Source: JAOTVV01 sp039591075
GTDB taxonomy: Bacteria > Gemmatimonadota > Gemmatimonadetes > Gemmatimonadales > GWC2-71-9
DNA: 64,000 nucleotides
Direction: 5' to 3'
Assembly (NCBI GenBank): GCA_039591075.1
Contig: JBDHEI010000027.1
Span: 1-64,000, forward strand
A program made the translations under genes and the position numbers. The notes under the pieces are model-generated. The model ran no database searches and was not told the DNA's origin. It saw nothing but the letters and a program-made list of their open reading frames with translations. This document shows, in pieces, positions 16,652 through 25,980 of this stretch (position 1 is the first letter of the stretch; every line of letters starts with the position of its first letter).

Positions 16652-18648
16652 GGTCCAGGACCACCCCGACGTGGCAGACGGTAACGCGAAGCGGCACACC
16701 GATCGTGGTGGCCGCGCTGCTGCTCGGTAGCGGTAGCGGAGCCGTGATGGCGCAGGAAGCGCCGGACACGGTCCGGCTGAGCCCCGTCGTAGTGACGGCG
16801 AGTCGGATCCCGACACCCCGTGAGGCGGAGCCGGCGACGGTCACGGTGCTCGAGGGGCGCGAGCTGGAGACACTCGGCGTCCGCTCGCTCGCCGAGGCGC
16901 TGCGTGACGTGGCGGGCGTCGATCTCGCCCGAAACGGATCGTTCGGCGGGACCACCAGCCTGTTCGTGCGCGGCGGCGAGAGCGACTATGTGAAAGTCTT
17001 GGTCGACGGCGTACCGCTCAACGACCCCGGCGGCGCCATTGATCTCGCCGATCTCGGGATCGACGCCGTCGAGCGGATCGAGATCGTGCGGGGACCCGTG
17101 AGCGTCCTCTACGGCTCGGATGCCGTCACCGGAGTGGTGCAAGTCTTCACGCGGCGAGGAGACGGGCCGGCCAGGGTCGATCTCGGTCTGCGAGCCGGGT
17201 CGTATGCTTCCGTCGATGCCACGGGCGGCGTTCGCGGTCGCACCGGACCCTTCGGATACGCGATGACGGTCTCCCGCGCGCGCACGGACGGGATCTACGA
17301 CCTCAACAATGTCTTCACCAACTCGATCTGGACCGGACGCATTTCCGCACGGCCGGATTCGCGCACCGACGTGACGCTGGGCATGCGGTACGGGGGGAGC
17401 CGATACCACTTTCCCACAGAGTCGTCGGGACAGGCGAACGACATGAACGCGTTCCAGGACCGCGACCGGCTGACGGCCGCGCTCGAGATCGGCCACCGCT
17501 TCACGCCCGCACTGGAAGGCCGCGTATCGGTGTCCTGGAGCCGGAGCGCAAGCGGCATCGATGACCGACCGGACGATCCGGCCGACACGCTTGGTTTCTA
17601 CGCGTTCGCAGACGATCGAACGGTTCGCCGCCGCAGCACTGACCTGAGGCTTACGGCTGCCCCGGCGCCGTGGACGACCGTGACGACAGGCGCATCGGTC
17701 GAATGGCAGGACGAACGGAGTGCGAGTGAATCGTGGAGTGAGTTCGGGGTGAGCACCTCGGCGTTCGACGCCAGGCGCGTGAGCGGCGGGGTCTACGCGC
17801 AAGTCCAGATGATGCCGGTGCGCGGGATCACGTTGGTGCTGGGCAGCCGAATCGATCGAAGTGACATGTTCGGGACCTTCTTCTCCTACCGGGGCGGCGT
17901 GAGCCATAGGCTGGCGGGCGGGACGCGCGCACGCGCGTCGCTGGGGCGCGGGTTCAAGGAGCCGACCTTTTTCGAGCAGTTTGCGGACGATCCGTTTGCC
18001 CGCGGAAATCCGGCGCTTCGCCCCGAGAGATCCCGGTCCTGGGAGGTCGGGTTGGAGCAGGAGGTGTTGGGTGGGGCCACGCTGCTCGGCGCGACGTATT
18101 TCGACCAAGCTTTTTTGGATCTCGTCCAGTACGTCTTCGCGCCCGATCCGGCGGAGCCTAGCTACGTCAACGTCGCGGCCGCGACGGCGCGCGGGCTCGA
18201 GTTGGAGGCCGAGGTCGATCTGCCCGGCGGCCGTCTCAGGGGATCGTACACGTACCTGCGGACCGAAGTGACCGACGCGGGGGTGGAGTCTGGGTCCGGT
18301 GGGGCGTTCGTCGACGGGGCGCGGCTCCTCCGACGACCCACACACGCTCTCAGGCTCACGCTGACCGAGCGACTCGGCGCACGTGTCACCCTCTCGGGCA
18401 CCCTACGGTATGTCGGAGACCGGGACGACCGGGACTTCGCGTCGTTCCCCGCTGATCCGGTCACGCTGGGAGCGTACGCCACGGTCGACCTGTCGGCTGA
18501 GACCGAGGTCTGGCGCAGCGTGGGTCGTGGCCGTCGGCTCGCAATCACGGGTGCGGTCCGCGACTTGTTCAACCGGCACCCGGCAGAGGTCTTCGGGTTT
18601 CTAGGTCCCGGCAGGACCGTGATGGCTGGGGTTCGTGCAGGGTGGTAA
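16648..18648 (+). CDS. btuB: TonB-dependent outer-membrane receptor, BtuB-like
   Basis: Outer-membrane channel that imports cobalamin using TonB energy. 666 residues from ATG 16648: signal peptide ending AVMAQ, a TonB-box-like PVVVTAS, the plug domain with RGGESDYVKVLVDGVPLND and VRGPVSVLYGSDAVTGVV, then a 22-strand-type beta barrel. The barrel has family features such as RASLGRGFKEPTFFEQF and ends in a hydrophobic strand with terminal Trp. Coupling to btuD and riboswitch control make cobalamin the likely substrate; the sequence alone would also allow another siderophore-like ligand. Confidence 0.9.
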   Translation: MRSRTTPTWQTVTRSGTPIVVAALLLGSGSGAVMAQEAPDTVRLSPVVVTASRIPTPREAEPATVTVLEGRELETLGVRSLAEALRDVAGVDLARNGSFGGTTSLFVRGGESDYVKVLVDGVPLNDPGGAIDLADLGIDAVERIEIVRGPVSVLYGSDAVTGVVQVFTRRGDGPARVDLGLRAGSYASVDATGGVRGRTGPFGYAMTVSRARTDGIYDLNNVFTNSIWTGRISARPDSRTDVTLGMRYGGSRYHFPTESSGQANDMNAFQDRDRLTAALEIGHRFTPALEGRVSVSWSRSASGIDDRPDDPADTLGFYAFADDRTVRRRSTDLRLTAAPAPWTTVTTGASVEWQDERSASESWSEFGVSTSAFDARRVSGGVYAQVQMMPVRGITLVLGSRIDRSDMFGTFFSYRGGVSHRLAGGTRARASLGRGFKEPTFFEQFADDPFARGNPALRPERSRSWEVGLEQEVLGGATLLGATYFDQAFLDLVQYVFAPDPAEPSYVNVAAATARGLELEAEVDLPGGRLRGSYTYLRTEVTDAGVESGSGGAFVDGARLLRRPTHALRLTLTERLGARVTLSGTLRYVGDRDDRDFASFPADPVTLGAYATVDLSAETEVWRSVGRGRRLAITGAVRDLFNRHPAEVFGFLGPGRTVMAGVRAGW

Positions 18649-18695
18649 CCGGCCTGTCAGCGCGGCGCACGCCCACACCGTCTAGTTTTCTCTCT

Positions 18696-19445
18696 ATGCC
18701 GCCGGTGCACACCCGGGCCCTGATTCTGCACGCCTTCCCCTATGGCGAGACCTCCAAGATCGTGCGGCTGCTCACGCGGGAGCACGGATCGCAAAGCGCG
18801 ATCGCGAAGGGGGCGCAACGGCCCAAGAGCACGTTCGGGGCGCGGCTGCAAGTGCTGAGCGAGGGCACGGCCCACGTGTACCTCAAACCCCATCGCGACC
18901 TTCACACCCTTGCCGACTTCGACGTGACGAGACAGCACGAGACGTTGACGCGAGACCTCAGGCGGTTTGCGGCCGCGGCTGCGCTGGCCGAACTCCTGAT
19001 CCGGCTGTGTCCCGCGGAGCCGCACCCGGAGATCTACGATCTCACCGTGTCGGCGCTTGCACAGCTGGAGACCGTTCCCGACGAGGCGCTCGACCTGGCG
19101 AGCCTCTCAGTCTTGTGGGCCGCCGTCGAAGCACTGGGGTTCGCCCCGCAGCGGGACGCCTGCGCGCGGGACGGGCGGGCGCTCCCAGCCGGCGCGACGG
19201 TGTTCTCGGTGGCGGATGGCGGGTTCCTCTGTTCGCGCTGCGCGCGCGGCACCCGGAGCACGCGACTCGGCGCCGACGACCGCCGCGTGCTGGAACGTTT
19301 GATCGCCGGCGAAGTCTCCGACATCGCGCTGCTCGATGCGAAGCACGCCGCCGCGCATCGGCGGCTCCTTGTACGGTTCGTGGAACGGCATTTGGCAGAG
19401 GATCGGGAGCTCAAGGCCCTGGCCATGTGGCGAGAGCTGGCATGA
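18696..19445 (+). CDS. recO: DNA repair protein RecO
   Basis: Loads RecA at single-stranded gaps with RecR and anneals strands. 249 residues beginning MPPVHTRALILHAFPYGE, the OB-fold start of RecO. A pair of cysteine clusters in the C-terminal half (CARDG and CSRCARG) forms the zinc site seen in many RecO proteins. ATG 18696 is preferred over the earlier open codons because homology starts there. It overlaps selB by 4 bp. Confidence 0.92.
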   Translation: MPPVHTRALILHAFPYGETSKIVRLLTREHGSQSAIAKGAQRPKSTFGARLQVLSEGTAHVYLKPHRDLHTLADFDVTRQHETLTRDLRRFAAAAALAELLIRLCPAEPHPEIYDLTVSALAQLETVPDEALDLASLSVLWAAVEALGFAPQRDACARDGRALPAGATVFSVADGGFLCSRCARGTRSTRLGADDRRVLERLIAGEVSDIALLDAKHAAAHRRLLVRFVERHLAEDRELKALAMWRELA

Positions 19446-21331
19446 CGCGACACGTGGTCATCGGCACGGCCGGACATGTCGACCACGGGAAGACGGCGCT
19501 CGTGAAGGCGCTTACCGGCATCGACACCGACCGCTGGGAAGAGGAAAAGCGCCGCGGCATCACCATCGACCTCGGGTTCGCCCGCCTCGACCTACCCGAC
19601 GGTCTCCACGCGAGCATCGTGGACGTTCCGGGCCACGAGGATTTCGTTCGCAACATGGTGGCGGGAGCCACCGGGATCGACGTGGCCCTCATGGTCGTGG
19701 CGGCGGACGAGGGCGTGATGCCCCAGACTGCGGAGCACCTCGCGATCCTCGAGTTCCTAGGCGTGCGGAGCGGAGTCGTGGCGATCACCAAGGCCGATCT
19801 CGCGGACGACGAGTGGCTGGACCTCGTCGAGAGCGACGTCGAATCACGGCTCCGCGGCTCCGCGGTGGCGTGGGAAGCGCCGGTACGCTGCTCGGCGCTC
19901 ACGGGGCAGGGGCTCGACCATCTCAACGATGTGCTCGCACGCGCCGCCGGCCGCGCCGCCGACCGATCCACTGATGACCTGTTCCGCATGCCGATTGACC
20001 GCGTCTTCAGTATTGCCGGTGCCGGCACCGTCGTCACGGGCACCACGTGGAGCGGGACGGTAGCGGTCGGCCAGGAAGTTCGGATTCTGCCGGGAACCGC
20101 GACGTCGCGGGTGCGGTCGGTGGAGGTCCACGGGACCACGCGGCCTGCCGCCGAGCCCGGACGGCGCACGGCACTCGCCCTTCCCGGCCTGGAACGGTCG
20201 GCGATTGCCAGAGGCTACGTGGCAGTGGCCGATCCCGCGTGGCGAACGACGACCGCTCTCGATGTCACCCTGCATCTGCTCCCTGAGACCAAGCCGCTCG
20301 GGCAGCGGACACGGGTGCGCCTCCACCTTGGCACGGCGGAGGTGCTCGCCCGCGTCACCCCGGAAGCCGGCGACATCGCACCTGGGAGCACGGGGTCGGC
20401 GCGCTTGCGTCTGGAGGCTCCCGTGGTGGCACGCTGGGGCGATCGGGGCGTGCTGCGCTCGTACTCGCCCATGCGCACGATCGGCGGATGCGTGGTGGCC
20501 GACCCCATGCCGGCGCTCCGTCCGCGACGACCTCGACAGCTGGAGCGACGGCTCGATCCCGATCCAGCCGCGCGCCTCATGGCGCTCGTCGGGGCGGCCG
20601 GCGACGACGGCGTGCCGCAGGCAGATCTACCGGTTCGGATCGGCCTCCATCCGGCGTCAGTGGAAGGCGTGATCACTGCTGCTGGCGACGCACTGCTCCG
20701 GGTGGGCGACCGACTGGTCCGCCGCCCGGTGGTGGCCGACGCGGAGGCCTCCACACTCGCAGCCCTCCAAGGCCACCATCGGCAGCGTCCCCTCGATCCA
20801 GGGATGCCCCGGGAGCTCCTCCGGGCCACACAGCGCTCACCCGCATTGGCCGACCTCGTGCTCCAGCGGCTGGCTGATCGCGGGGCGATTGCTTTGGAGG
20901 GCGGGTCGGTCCGACTCGCGGGATTCAGCCCGACCCTTTCCGGGGAGGCCGAGGCGTTCACCTCGTCGCTTCGGACGGCGCTCGAGCAGGCGGGGCCGCA
21001 GGGCCTGACTGAGCAGGAAATGGCGACGGTCGTCCCCCCTGATCGGGCTCGGGATCTGGCAGAGTATCTTGTGCGGGAGCGCACAGCCGGACGGATCGGC
21101 CGCGACCGATATTACGATCGGCGTGCGATCGAGCGGCTGAGGGCCGACGTGGTCGCAGCGATCCGAGAAACTGGTCGAGCAACCCCGGCTGAACTGCGTG
21201 ATAGGACCGGACTTACGCGGAAGTACCTCATTCCGGTTCTCGAATGGCTCGACGGGCTCGGTGTGACCGTCCGGGACGGAGATGCTCGACGTCTCGGACC
21301 CGCGGCCGACCAGGCGGCAACCGACTCTTGA
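19442..21331 (+). CDS. selB: Selenocysteine-specific elongation factor SelB
   Basis: Delivers Sec-tRNA to UGA codons marked by a SECIS element. 629 residues; start ATG 19442 in the recO stop. GTPase motifs: GHVDHGKT at 11-18, the SelB-specific DTDRWEEEKRRGITIDLGFA just after, DVPGHEDF, and TKAD. Domains II and III follow, and the C-terminal third (about 430-629) has the winged-helix repeats that bind SECIS RNA. selA, selC and selD are not in the window and no selenoprotein gene is apparent here. Confidence 0.94.
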   Translation: MTRHVVIGTAGHVDHGKTALVKALTGIDTDRWEEEKRRGITIDLGFARLDLPDGLHASIVDVPGHEDFVRNMVAGATGIDVALMVVAADEGVMPQTAEHLAILEFLGVRSGVVAITKADLADDEWLDLVESDVESRLRGSAVAWEAPVRCSALTGQGLDHLNDVLARAAGRAADRSTDDLFRMPIDRVFSIAGAGTVVTGTTWSGTVAVGQEVRILPGTATSRVRSVEVHGTTRPAAEPGRRTALALPGLERSAIARGYVAVADPAWRTTTALDVTLHLLPETKPLGQRTRVRLHLGTAEVLARVTPEAGDIAPGSTGSARLRLEAPVVARWGDRGVLRSYSPMRTIGGCVVADPMPALRPRRPRQLERRLDPDPAARLMALVGAAGDDGVPQADLPVRIGLHPASVEGVITAAGDALLRVGDRLVRRPVVADAEASTLAALQGHHRQRPLDPGMPRELLRATQRSPALADLVLQRLADRGAIALEGGSVRLAGFSPTLSGEAEAFTSSLRTALEQAGPQGLTEQEMATVVPPDRARDLAEYLVRERTAGRIGRDRYYDRRAIERLRADVVAAIRETGRATPAELRDRTGLTRKYLIPVLEWLDGLGVTVRDGDARRLGPAADQAATDS

Positions 21332-21357
21332 CACACCTTGCGGTTGCGACCTAACTT
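21328..21357 (+). promoter_or_regulatory. Sigma-70 type promoter for the small secreted protein
   Basis: TTGACA at 21328-21333, 18-bp spacer, TAACTT at 21352-21357. It overlaps the selB stop and lies about 75 bp before the ATG at 21435. The -35 is perfect, the -10 is moderate. Confidence 0.5.
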
Positions 21358-21434
21358 CACAAACGTCGGACAGATACGCACTCAAGCCAAAGGGGTAGCA
21401 AGCCACGAACATTTCCGTCAGATAGGAGCTGGTG

Positions 21435-21860
21435 ATGAAAAGTCTAGCCTGGGCGGCCGTTGCGCTCGGGCTCCTGATAGCTGCTCCGGCGGCCGCCCAC
21501 GCTCAACAGGGCACGCCCGCTCCGGAGGTCCAGCTACACAGGAACTACCCGAATCCGTTCAATCCGGAGACGACAATTCCGTTCACCCTGGACCAGGGTC
21601 TCTGGGCAGGTGGACAGCAGCCCGTCGTCACTCTCCGGATCTACAACATCCTCGCTCAGCTCGTCGCGATCCCCATATTGCAGGGATCCGGAGAGCTGCT
21701 GGACAATGTGGCACTCCAGTGGAATGGGACGGGTGAGTACGCAGCGTACTGGGATGGGACGGTGCAGGGGACCAACCGCGAAGCGGCTTCAGGAGTCTAC
21801 GTGTATCAACTCGTGGTGAACGGTAAGTCGTTCACCAAGAAGATGACCATCGTCAAGTAG
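21435..21860 (+). CDS. Small secreted protein consisting of a T9SS/FlgD-type C-terminal domain
   Basis: 141 residues. A signal peptide (about 1-23) ends in AHAQQ, followed directly by an Ig-like domain with the NYPNPFNPETTI motif and a tail ending VVNGKSFTKKMTIVK. This motif marks the sorting domains found at the ends of large secreted proteins (Por-secretion/FlgD Ig-like families). Here no cargo precedes it. AGGAG at 21424-21428 has proper spacing to ATG 21435, which is preferred over the GTG at 21432. The gene has its own promoter and a strong terminator. Function unknown: it may be an abundant secreted or surface protein, or an adaptor. Confidence 0.8.
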   Translation: MKSLAWAAVALGLLIAAPAAAHAQQGTPAPEVQLHRNYPNPFNPETTIPFTLDQGLWAGGQQPVVTLRIYNILAQLVAIPILQGSGELLDNVALQWNGTGEYAAYWDGTVQGTNREAASGVYVYQLVVNGKSFTKKMTIVK

Positions 21861-21902
21861 GGAGAACCGAACGAGGCACAGACATTTCTGTCAGGATTAC
21901 AG

Positions 21903-21931
21903 GACGCGCCGGCTCCAGTAGCCGGCGCGTC
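21903..21931 (+). terminator. Rho-independent type terminator
   Basis: A perfect 12-bp GC-rich stem (21903-21914 paired with 21920-21931) with a 5-base loop, followed by a partly T-rich tail. It lies 43 bp after the small secreted protein gene and isolates it from clpB. Confidence 0.85.
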
Positions 21932-22040
21932 TGTCTTTGTGGCGCATTGCTGCCAGGTTTGCGTAATTCCCAAGGCACGTGGCTTGCCGCTTAACTGATG
22001 GGAATCAAGTGCGTCTCGCAACCGAAGTTGGAATTCGAAC

Positions 22041-24674
22041 ATGATTCGACCTGACCGTCTGACCGTAAAGGCCGGTGAAGCGGTCCAGAGTGCGGTGGCA
22101 TTGGCCGCCGCGCGCGGCAACCCCGTGGTGAACGATGCCCATCTGTTTCTCGCTCTGCTGCAGCAGGACGAGGGGATCGTCGTGCCCGTATTGCAGAAGA
22201 CCGGCGTCAACGTCACCGAGCTGCGCACCGAAGCGGAGCGCGAGTTGGATCGGCTCCCTCGGCAGGAGGGCGGGGCCACCCCCACGCCGTCCCGCGAGCT
22301 GAACGCTGCGCTCGACCGGGCAGATCGCGTCGCCAAGGACCTCGACGATGCCTATGTCTCGACCGAGCATCTCTTGATCGGCCTCGTCGAAGCCAAAGGC
22401 ACCTCGGCCAAGGCGCTGCTCAACGCCCGGGGCGTCGACAAGGCGCATCTCCTGGAAGCGCTCGAGGGCGTGCGCGGCAGTCACCGCGTGACCGACGTGG
22501 ATCCGGAACAGAAATACCAGGCGCTGGAACGGTTCACGAGGGATCTCACCGAGCTGGCACGGGCAGGCAAGCTTGATCCGGTGATCGGTCGGGACGACGA
22601 GATCCGGCGGGTGATGCAGGTGCTCTCGCGCCGGACCAAGAACAATCCGGTATTGATCGGTGAGGCCGGCGTCGGGAAGACGGCGATCGTCGAGGGACTC
22701 GCGCAGCGGATCGTAGACGGTGACGTGCCGGAATCGCTGCGCGGCAAGCGGATCATCGTGCTCGACATCGGTCAGTTGCTGGCTGGCGCCAAGTATCGCG
22801 GCGAGTTCGAGGAACGCCTCAAGGCGGTGCTCAAGGAGGTCACGAGCCAGGAAGGGCAGTTTATCGTGTTCATCGACGAGCTGCATACGCTGGTGGGGGC
22901 CGGCGCAGCCGAAGGCGCGGTGGATGCGTCGAACATGCTGAAGCCGGCACTGGCGCGCGGCGAGTTGCACGTGGTCGGCGCCACCACCTTGGACGAGTAC
23001 CGCAAGCACGTCGAAAAAGACAAAGCGCTCGAGCGTCGGTTCCAACCGGTCTACGTGGGCGAGCCATCGGTGGAGCACACCATCGCCATCCTGCGGGGAC
23101 TCAAGGAACGCTACGAGGTCCATCACGGCGTGCGCATCACCGACGCTGCGCTGGTGGCCGCAGCCACTCTGTCGGACCGCTACTTGGGCGAGCGGCACCT
23201 CCCGGACAAGGCGATCGATCTGGTCGACGAGGCCGCGAGTCGACTCCGGATGGAGATCGACAGCCTACCACAGGAGATCGACGAGGTCGAGCGGCGCAAG
23301 ATTCAGCTGCAGATCGAAGAGCAGGCACTGACGCGGGAAAAGGACCGGGCCAGCAGAGACCGACTCACGGTGCTCCGCAAGGAGCTCTCGGAGCTCGAGG
23401 AGCGCGCCCAAGCGATGAAAGCGCAGTGGCAGGCTGAGAAAGACGCGATCACCAAGCTGCGAGAGAAGAAAGCCGAACTCGAAGATTCGCGACTCGAGGC
23501 GGAGCAGGTCACCCGGAGTGGCGACCTGCAACGCGCCGCGGAAATCCGCTATGGGCGCGTGCCGCAGCTCGAGGCCGACATCGAGCTGGAGAAATCGCGC
23601 CTCGCTGAAATCCAGACGAAGGCCAAGTACCTGAAGGAGGAGGTCGACGCCGAGGACGTCGCCCAGATCGTGGCACGATGGACCGGCATTCCGGTGAGCC
23701 GGATGCTCGAGTCGGAGCGCGCGCGACTCACGAAGCTCGAGGCGGAGCTGCACCGCCGCGTGGTGGGGCAGGACGCGGCGGTCGCGGCGGTCGCCAACGC
23801 CGTGCGCCGGGCACGGGCAGGCCTCCAAGACCCAAACCGCCCCGTCGGGAGCTTCATCTTCCTGGGTCCCACCGGCGTCGGCAAGACCGAGACGGCGCGA
23901 GCGTTGGCCGAGTTCCTGTTCGACGACGAACGGGCGCTGGTGCGCCTCGACATGTCGGAGTACGGGGAAAAGCATTCGGTGGCCCGCATGCTCGGCGCAC
24001 CGCCGGGCTACGTCGGCTACGAGGAGGGGGGGCAGCTCACCGAGGCGGTCCGTCGCCGTCCCTATTCGGTCGTGTTGTTCGACGAGATCGAGAAGGCACA
24101 TGCCGAGGTGTTTGACGTGCTGCTCCAAATCCTCGACGATGGACGGCTCACCGACGGGCAGGGACGCACGGTCGATTTCAGGAATGCGGTGCTGATCATG
24201 ACTTCCAACCTCGGTGGTCAGTGGATCCTCGAGCTGGGGCGAGACCACTGGGACGATGCCGAGCATCGGGTGATGGAGACGTTGCGGCAGCAGTTCAAGC
24301 CGGAGTTCCTGAACCGGGTGGACGACGTCATCGTGTTCCGGCCGCTGGAGCGCGACGACCTGCGTCGCATCATCGACCTGCAGTTAGAGCGGGTCGCCAA
24401 ACTCGCCGCCGATCGCGGGCTCACGCTCGACGTTTCGGACCGGGCGAAGACCGTGCTAGTTGAGGAGGGCTACGATCCGCTCTTCGGGGCCCGGCCACTC
24501 AAGCGGGTGATCCAGCGGCGACTCCAGAACCCGCTCGCGCTCGCATTGCTCGAGGGCGGATTCGCCGAGGGAGACACGGTGCGGGTCGACGTTGGTGCGG
24601 ACGGCGAGCTCGCGTTCGAGCGCGTTGCGTCCGCAGCGCCCATCCCCCCGGAATCCGCACGTGCCGGCGCCTAG
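22041..24674 (+). CDS. clpB: ATP-dependent chaperone ClpB
   Basis: Disaggregase that works with DnaK to rescue aggregated proteins. 877 residues: N-terminal Clp repeat domain (about 1-150), first AAA module with Walker A GEAGVGKT at about 208-215, the long coiled-coil middle domain (about 400-540, rich in E, K and R) that separates ClpB from ClpA and ClpC, and the second AAA module with GPTGVGKT near 608-615. The C-terminus carries the usual GARPLKRVIQR segment. No CIRCE element was found in the 110 bp upstream. The start ATG 22041 has only a weak ribosome binding site. Confidence 0.97.
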   Translation: MIRPDRLTVKAGEAVQSAVALAAARGNPVVNDAHLFLALLQQDEGIVVPVLQKTGVNVTELRTEAERELDRLPRQEGGATPTPSRELNAALDRADRVAKDLDDAYVSTEHLLIGLVEAKGTSAKALLNARGVDKAHLLEALEGVRGSHRVTDVDPEQKYQALERFTRDLTELARAGKLDPVIGRDDEIRRVMQVLSRRTKNNPVLIGEAGVGKTAIVEGLAQRIVDGDVPESLRGKRIIVLDIGQLLAGAKYRGEFEERLKAVLKEVTSQEGQFIVFIDELHTLVGAGAAEGAVDASNMLKPALARGELHVVGATTLDEYRKHVEKDKALERRFQPVYVGEPSVEHTIAILRGLKERYEVHHGVRITDAALVAAATLSDRYLGERHLPDKAIDLVDEAASRLRMEIDSLPQEIDEVERRKIQLQIEEQALTREKDRASRDRLTVLRKELSELEERAQAMKAQWQAEKDAITKLREKKAELEDSRLEAEQVTRSGDLQRAAEIRYGRVPQLEADIELEKSRLAEIQTKAKYLKEEVDAEDVAQIVARWTGIPVSRMLESERARLTKLEAELHRRVVGQDAAVAAVANAVRRARAGLQDPNRPVGSFIFLGPTGVGKTETARALAEFLFDDERALVRLDMSEYGEKHSVARMLGAPPGYVGYEEGGQLTEAVRRRPYSVVLFDEIEKAHAEVFDVLLQILDDGRLTDGQGRTVDFRNAVLIMTSNLGGQWILELGRDHWDDAEHRVMETLRQQFKPEFLNRVDDVIVFRPLERDDLRRIIDLQLERVAKLAADRGLTLDVSDRAKTVLVEEGYDPLFGARPLKRVIQRRLQNPLALALLEGGFAEGDTVRVDVGADGELAFERVASAAPIPPESARAGA

Positions 24675-25137
24675 GCGGGGCGCACTGAACGACAGAGACC
24701 GCAGTGGGATGGAGGCGGCGTTGGCGGAGGCCCGTCGCGCCCGCGACAGTGGTGAGGTCCCGGTCGGTGCCGCCGTAGCGGTGGGTGGGCGAGTCGTGAG
24801 TCACGCACATAACGAGACGGTGGCACGACGCGACCTGACGCAGCACGCCGAACTGCTGGCGATCCAGCGGGCGATGGCGGCATTGGGGAGCGACCGGCTG
24901 GACGACGCGACGCTCTATGCCACGCTCGAACCCTGCGCGCAGTGCGCCGGCGCCGTCGTCCTCGCGCGCGTGGGCCGCGTGGTGTTCGGGGCCCACGATC
25001 CGAAGGCGGGTATGGCAGGAAGTGTGGGCGACCTCCTTCGCCACCCCAAACTCAACCATCGTCCCGAAGTGATGGGCGGCGTCATGGAGACCGCTTGCGG
25101 TGAGCTGTTGCGCGAGTTCTTCGAGGCCCGCCGGTGA
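24661..25137 (+). CDS. tadA: tRNA adenosine(34) deaminase
   Basis: Deaminates A34 to inosine in tRNA-Arg(ACG). The zinc and catalytic motifs are HAE (His62-Glu64) and PCAQC (Cys92, Cys95), numbered from GTG 24661. That start overlaps the end of clpB by 14 bp and keeps the family's N-terminal helix (DRSGMEAALAEARRA); ATG 24709 would remove part of it. 158 residues, normal. It could also be a guanine deaminase-like relative, but the TLEPCAQCAGAVVLARVGRVVFGAHDPKAG context fits TadA. Confidence 0.88.
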   Translation: MPAPRRGALNDRDRSGMEAALAEARRARDSGEVPVGAAVAVGGRVVSHAHNETVARRDLTQHAELLAIQRAMAALGSDRLDDATLYATLEPCAQCAGAVVLARVGRVVFGAHDPKAGMAGSVGDLLRHPKLNHRPEVMGGVMETACGELLREFFEARR

Positions 25138-25913
25138 ACCGGACGCGTCGGCTCGTCGCGGTCACGCGACCGCCCACCGAAGCGCTGGCACGCTGCGAAC
25201 TGACCTATCTCGACCGACAGCCCATCGACATCACGGTGGCACTCGCACAGCACCGCGCGTACGAGGCGTGTCTGTCCCGACTCGGTGCGGAGGTGGTGTC
25301 GCTCGCCCCGGAGCCCGACCTGCCCGACGCCGTGTTCGTCGAAGACGTCGCGGTGGTGCTGGATCAGGTAGCGATCATTACCTGTCCCGGCGCTGTGTCG
25401 CGTCGGAGGGAGCGTGCGTCCATCGCGGCGGCGCTGAAAGCGTGTCGCTCCGTCCAGCACATTGCTGCCCCAGCGACCGTGGACGGGGGAGACGTGCTCT
25501 GTGTCGGCAACGTCCTGTACGTCGGAAGATCCACACGCACCGACGCGGCCGGCATCGCAGAGCTCGAGCGGATCGCGGTACCATTCGGATACGTGGTGCA
25601 GCCAGTCGCCGTCACGGGGTGTCTCCACCTGAAGTCGGCATGTTCGCACGTGGGTGACGGGGTGCTGCTCGTGAACCGGAACTGGATCGACGCGGCCTCA
25701 ATTCAGGACGAACAACTCGTAGACGTCCCGCCGGGGGAGCCGAATGCAGCTAATACGCTGATGGTGGGTGATACGGTGGTTGCTGCCGTCGGCTTCCCCC
25801 GGACCGTTGCGCTCCTGGAGCGGCTCGGCCGTACGGTAGAGACCGTTGAGCTGTCCGAGCTTCGCAAGGCGGAAGCCGGCGGGAGCTGCATGAGCCTCAT
25901 TTTCGAAGCGTGA
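25134..25913 (+). CDS. DDAH-like hydrolase (arginine deiminase superfamily)
   Basis: 259 residues, similar to dimethylarginine dimethylaminohydrolases, which hydrolyse N-methylated arginines to citrulline and methylamines. Key features are the substrate loop LPDAVFVED, the guanidine-binding Asp region DGGDVL, the catalytic His in GCLHLKSAC, and the C-terminal nucleophile Cys in AGGSCMSL. It starts at GTG 25134 inside the tadA stop. The closest family could also include other amidinotransferase-fold hydrolases; physiological substrate not provable here. Confidence 0.87.
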   Translation: MNRTRRLVAVTRPPTEALARCELTYLDRQPIDITVALAQHRAYEACLSRLGAEVVSLAPEPDLPDAVFVEDVAVVLDQVAIITCPGAVSRRRERASIAAALKACRSVQHIAAPATVDGGDVLCVGNVLYVGRSTRTDAAGIAELERIAVPFGYVVQPVAVTGCLHLKSACSHVGDGVLLVNRNWIDAASIQDEQLVDVPPGEPNAANTLMVGDTVVAAVGFPRTVALLERLGRTVETVELSELRKAEAGGSCMSLIFEA

Positions 25914-25929
25914 AAAAGAGGTAGGTGGA

Positions 25930-25968
25930 GAGCCGGGGACCGGCGCGACGACGGCCGGTCCCCGGCTC
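25930..25968. terminator. Bidirectional terminator between convergent genes
   Basis: A perfect 15-bp stem (25930-25944 with 25954-25968), 9-base loop, placed between the end of the DDAH-like gene (+) and the end of the lipoprotein gene (-), whose stop is at 25981. Flanking T or A runs are short, but the stem is very stable and can serve both strands. Confidence 0.8.
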
Positions 25969-25980
25969 GGTGGAGTGGGT

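Noticed and set aside
21932..22040. Heat-shock control element (CIRCE or sigma-32 promoter) before clpB
   Set aside because: No TTAGCACTC inverted repeat and no convincing CTTGAA/CCCAT pair could be found.
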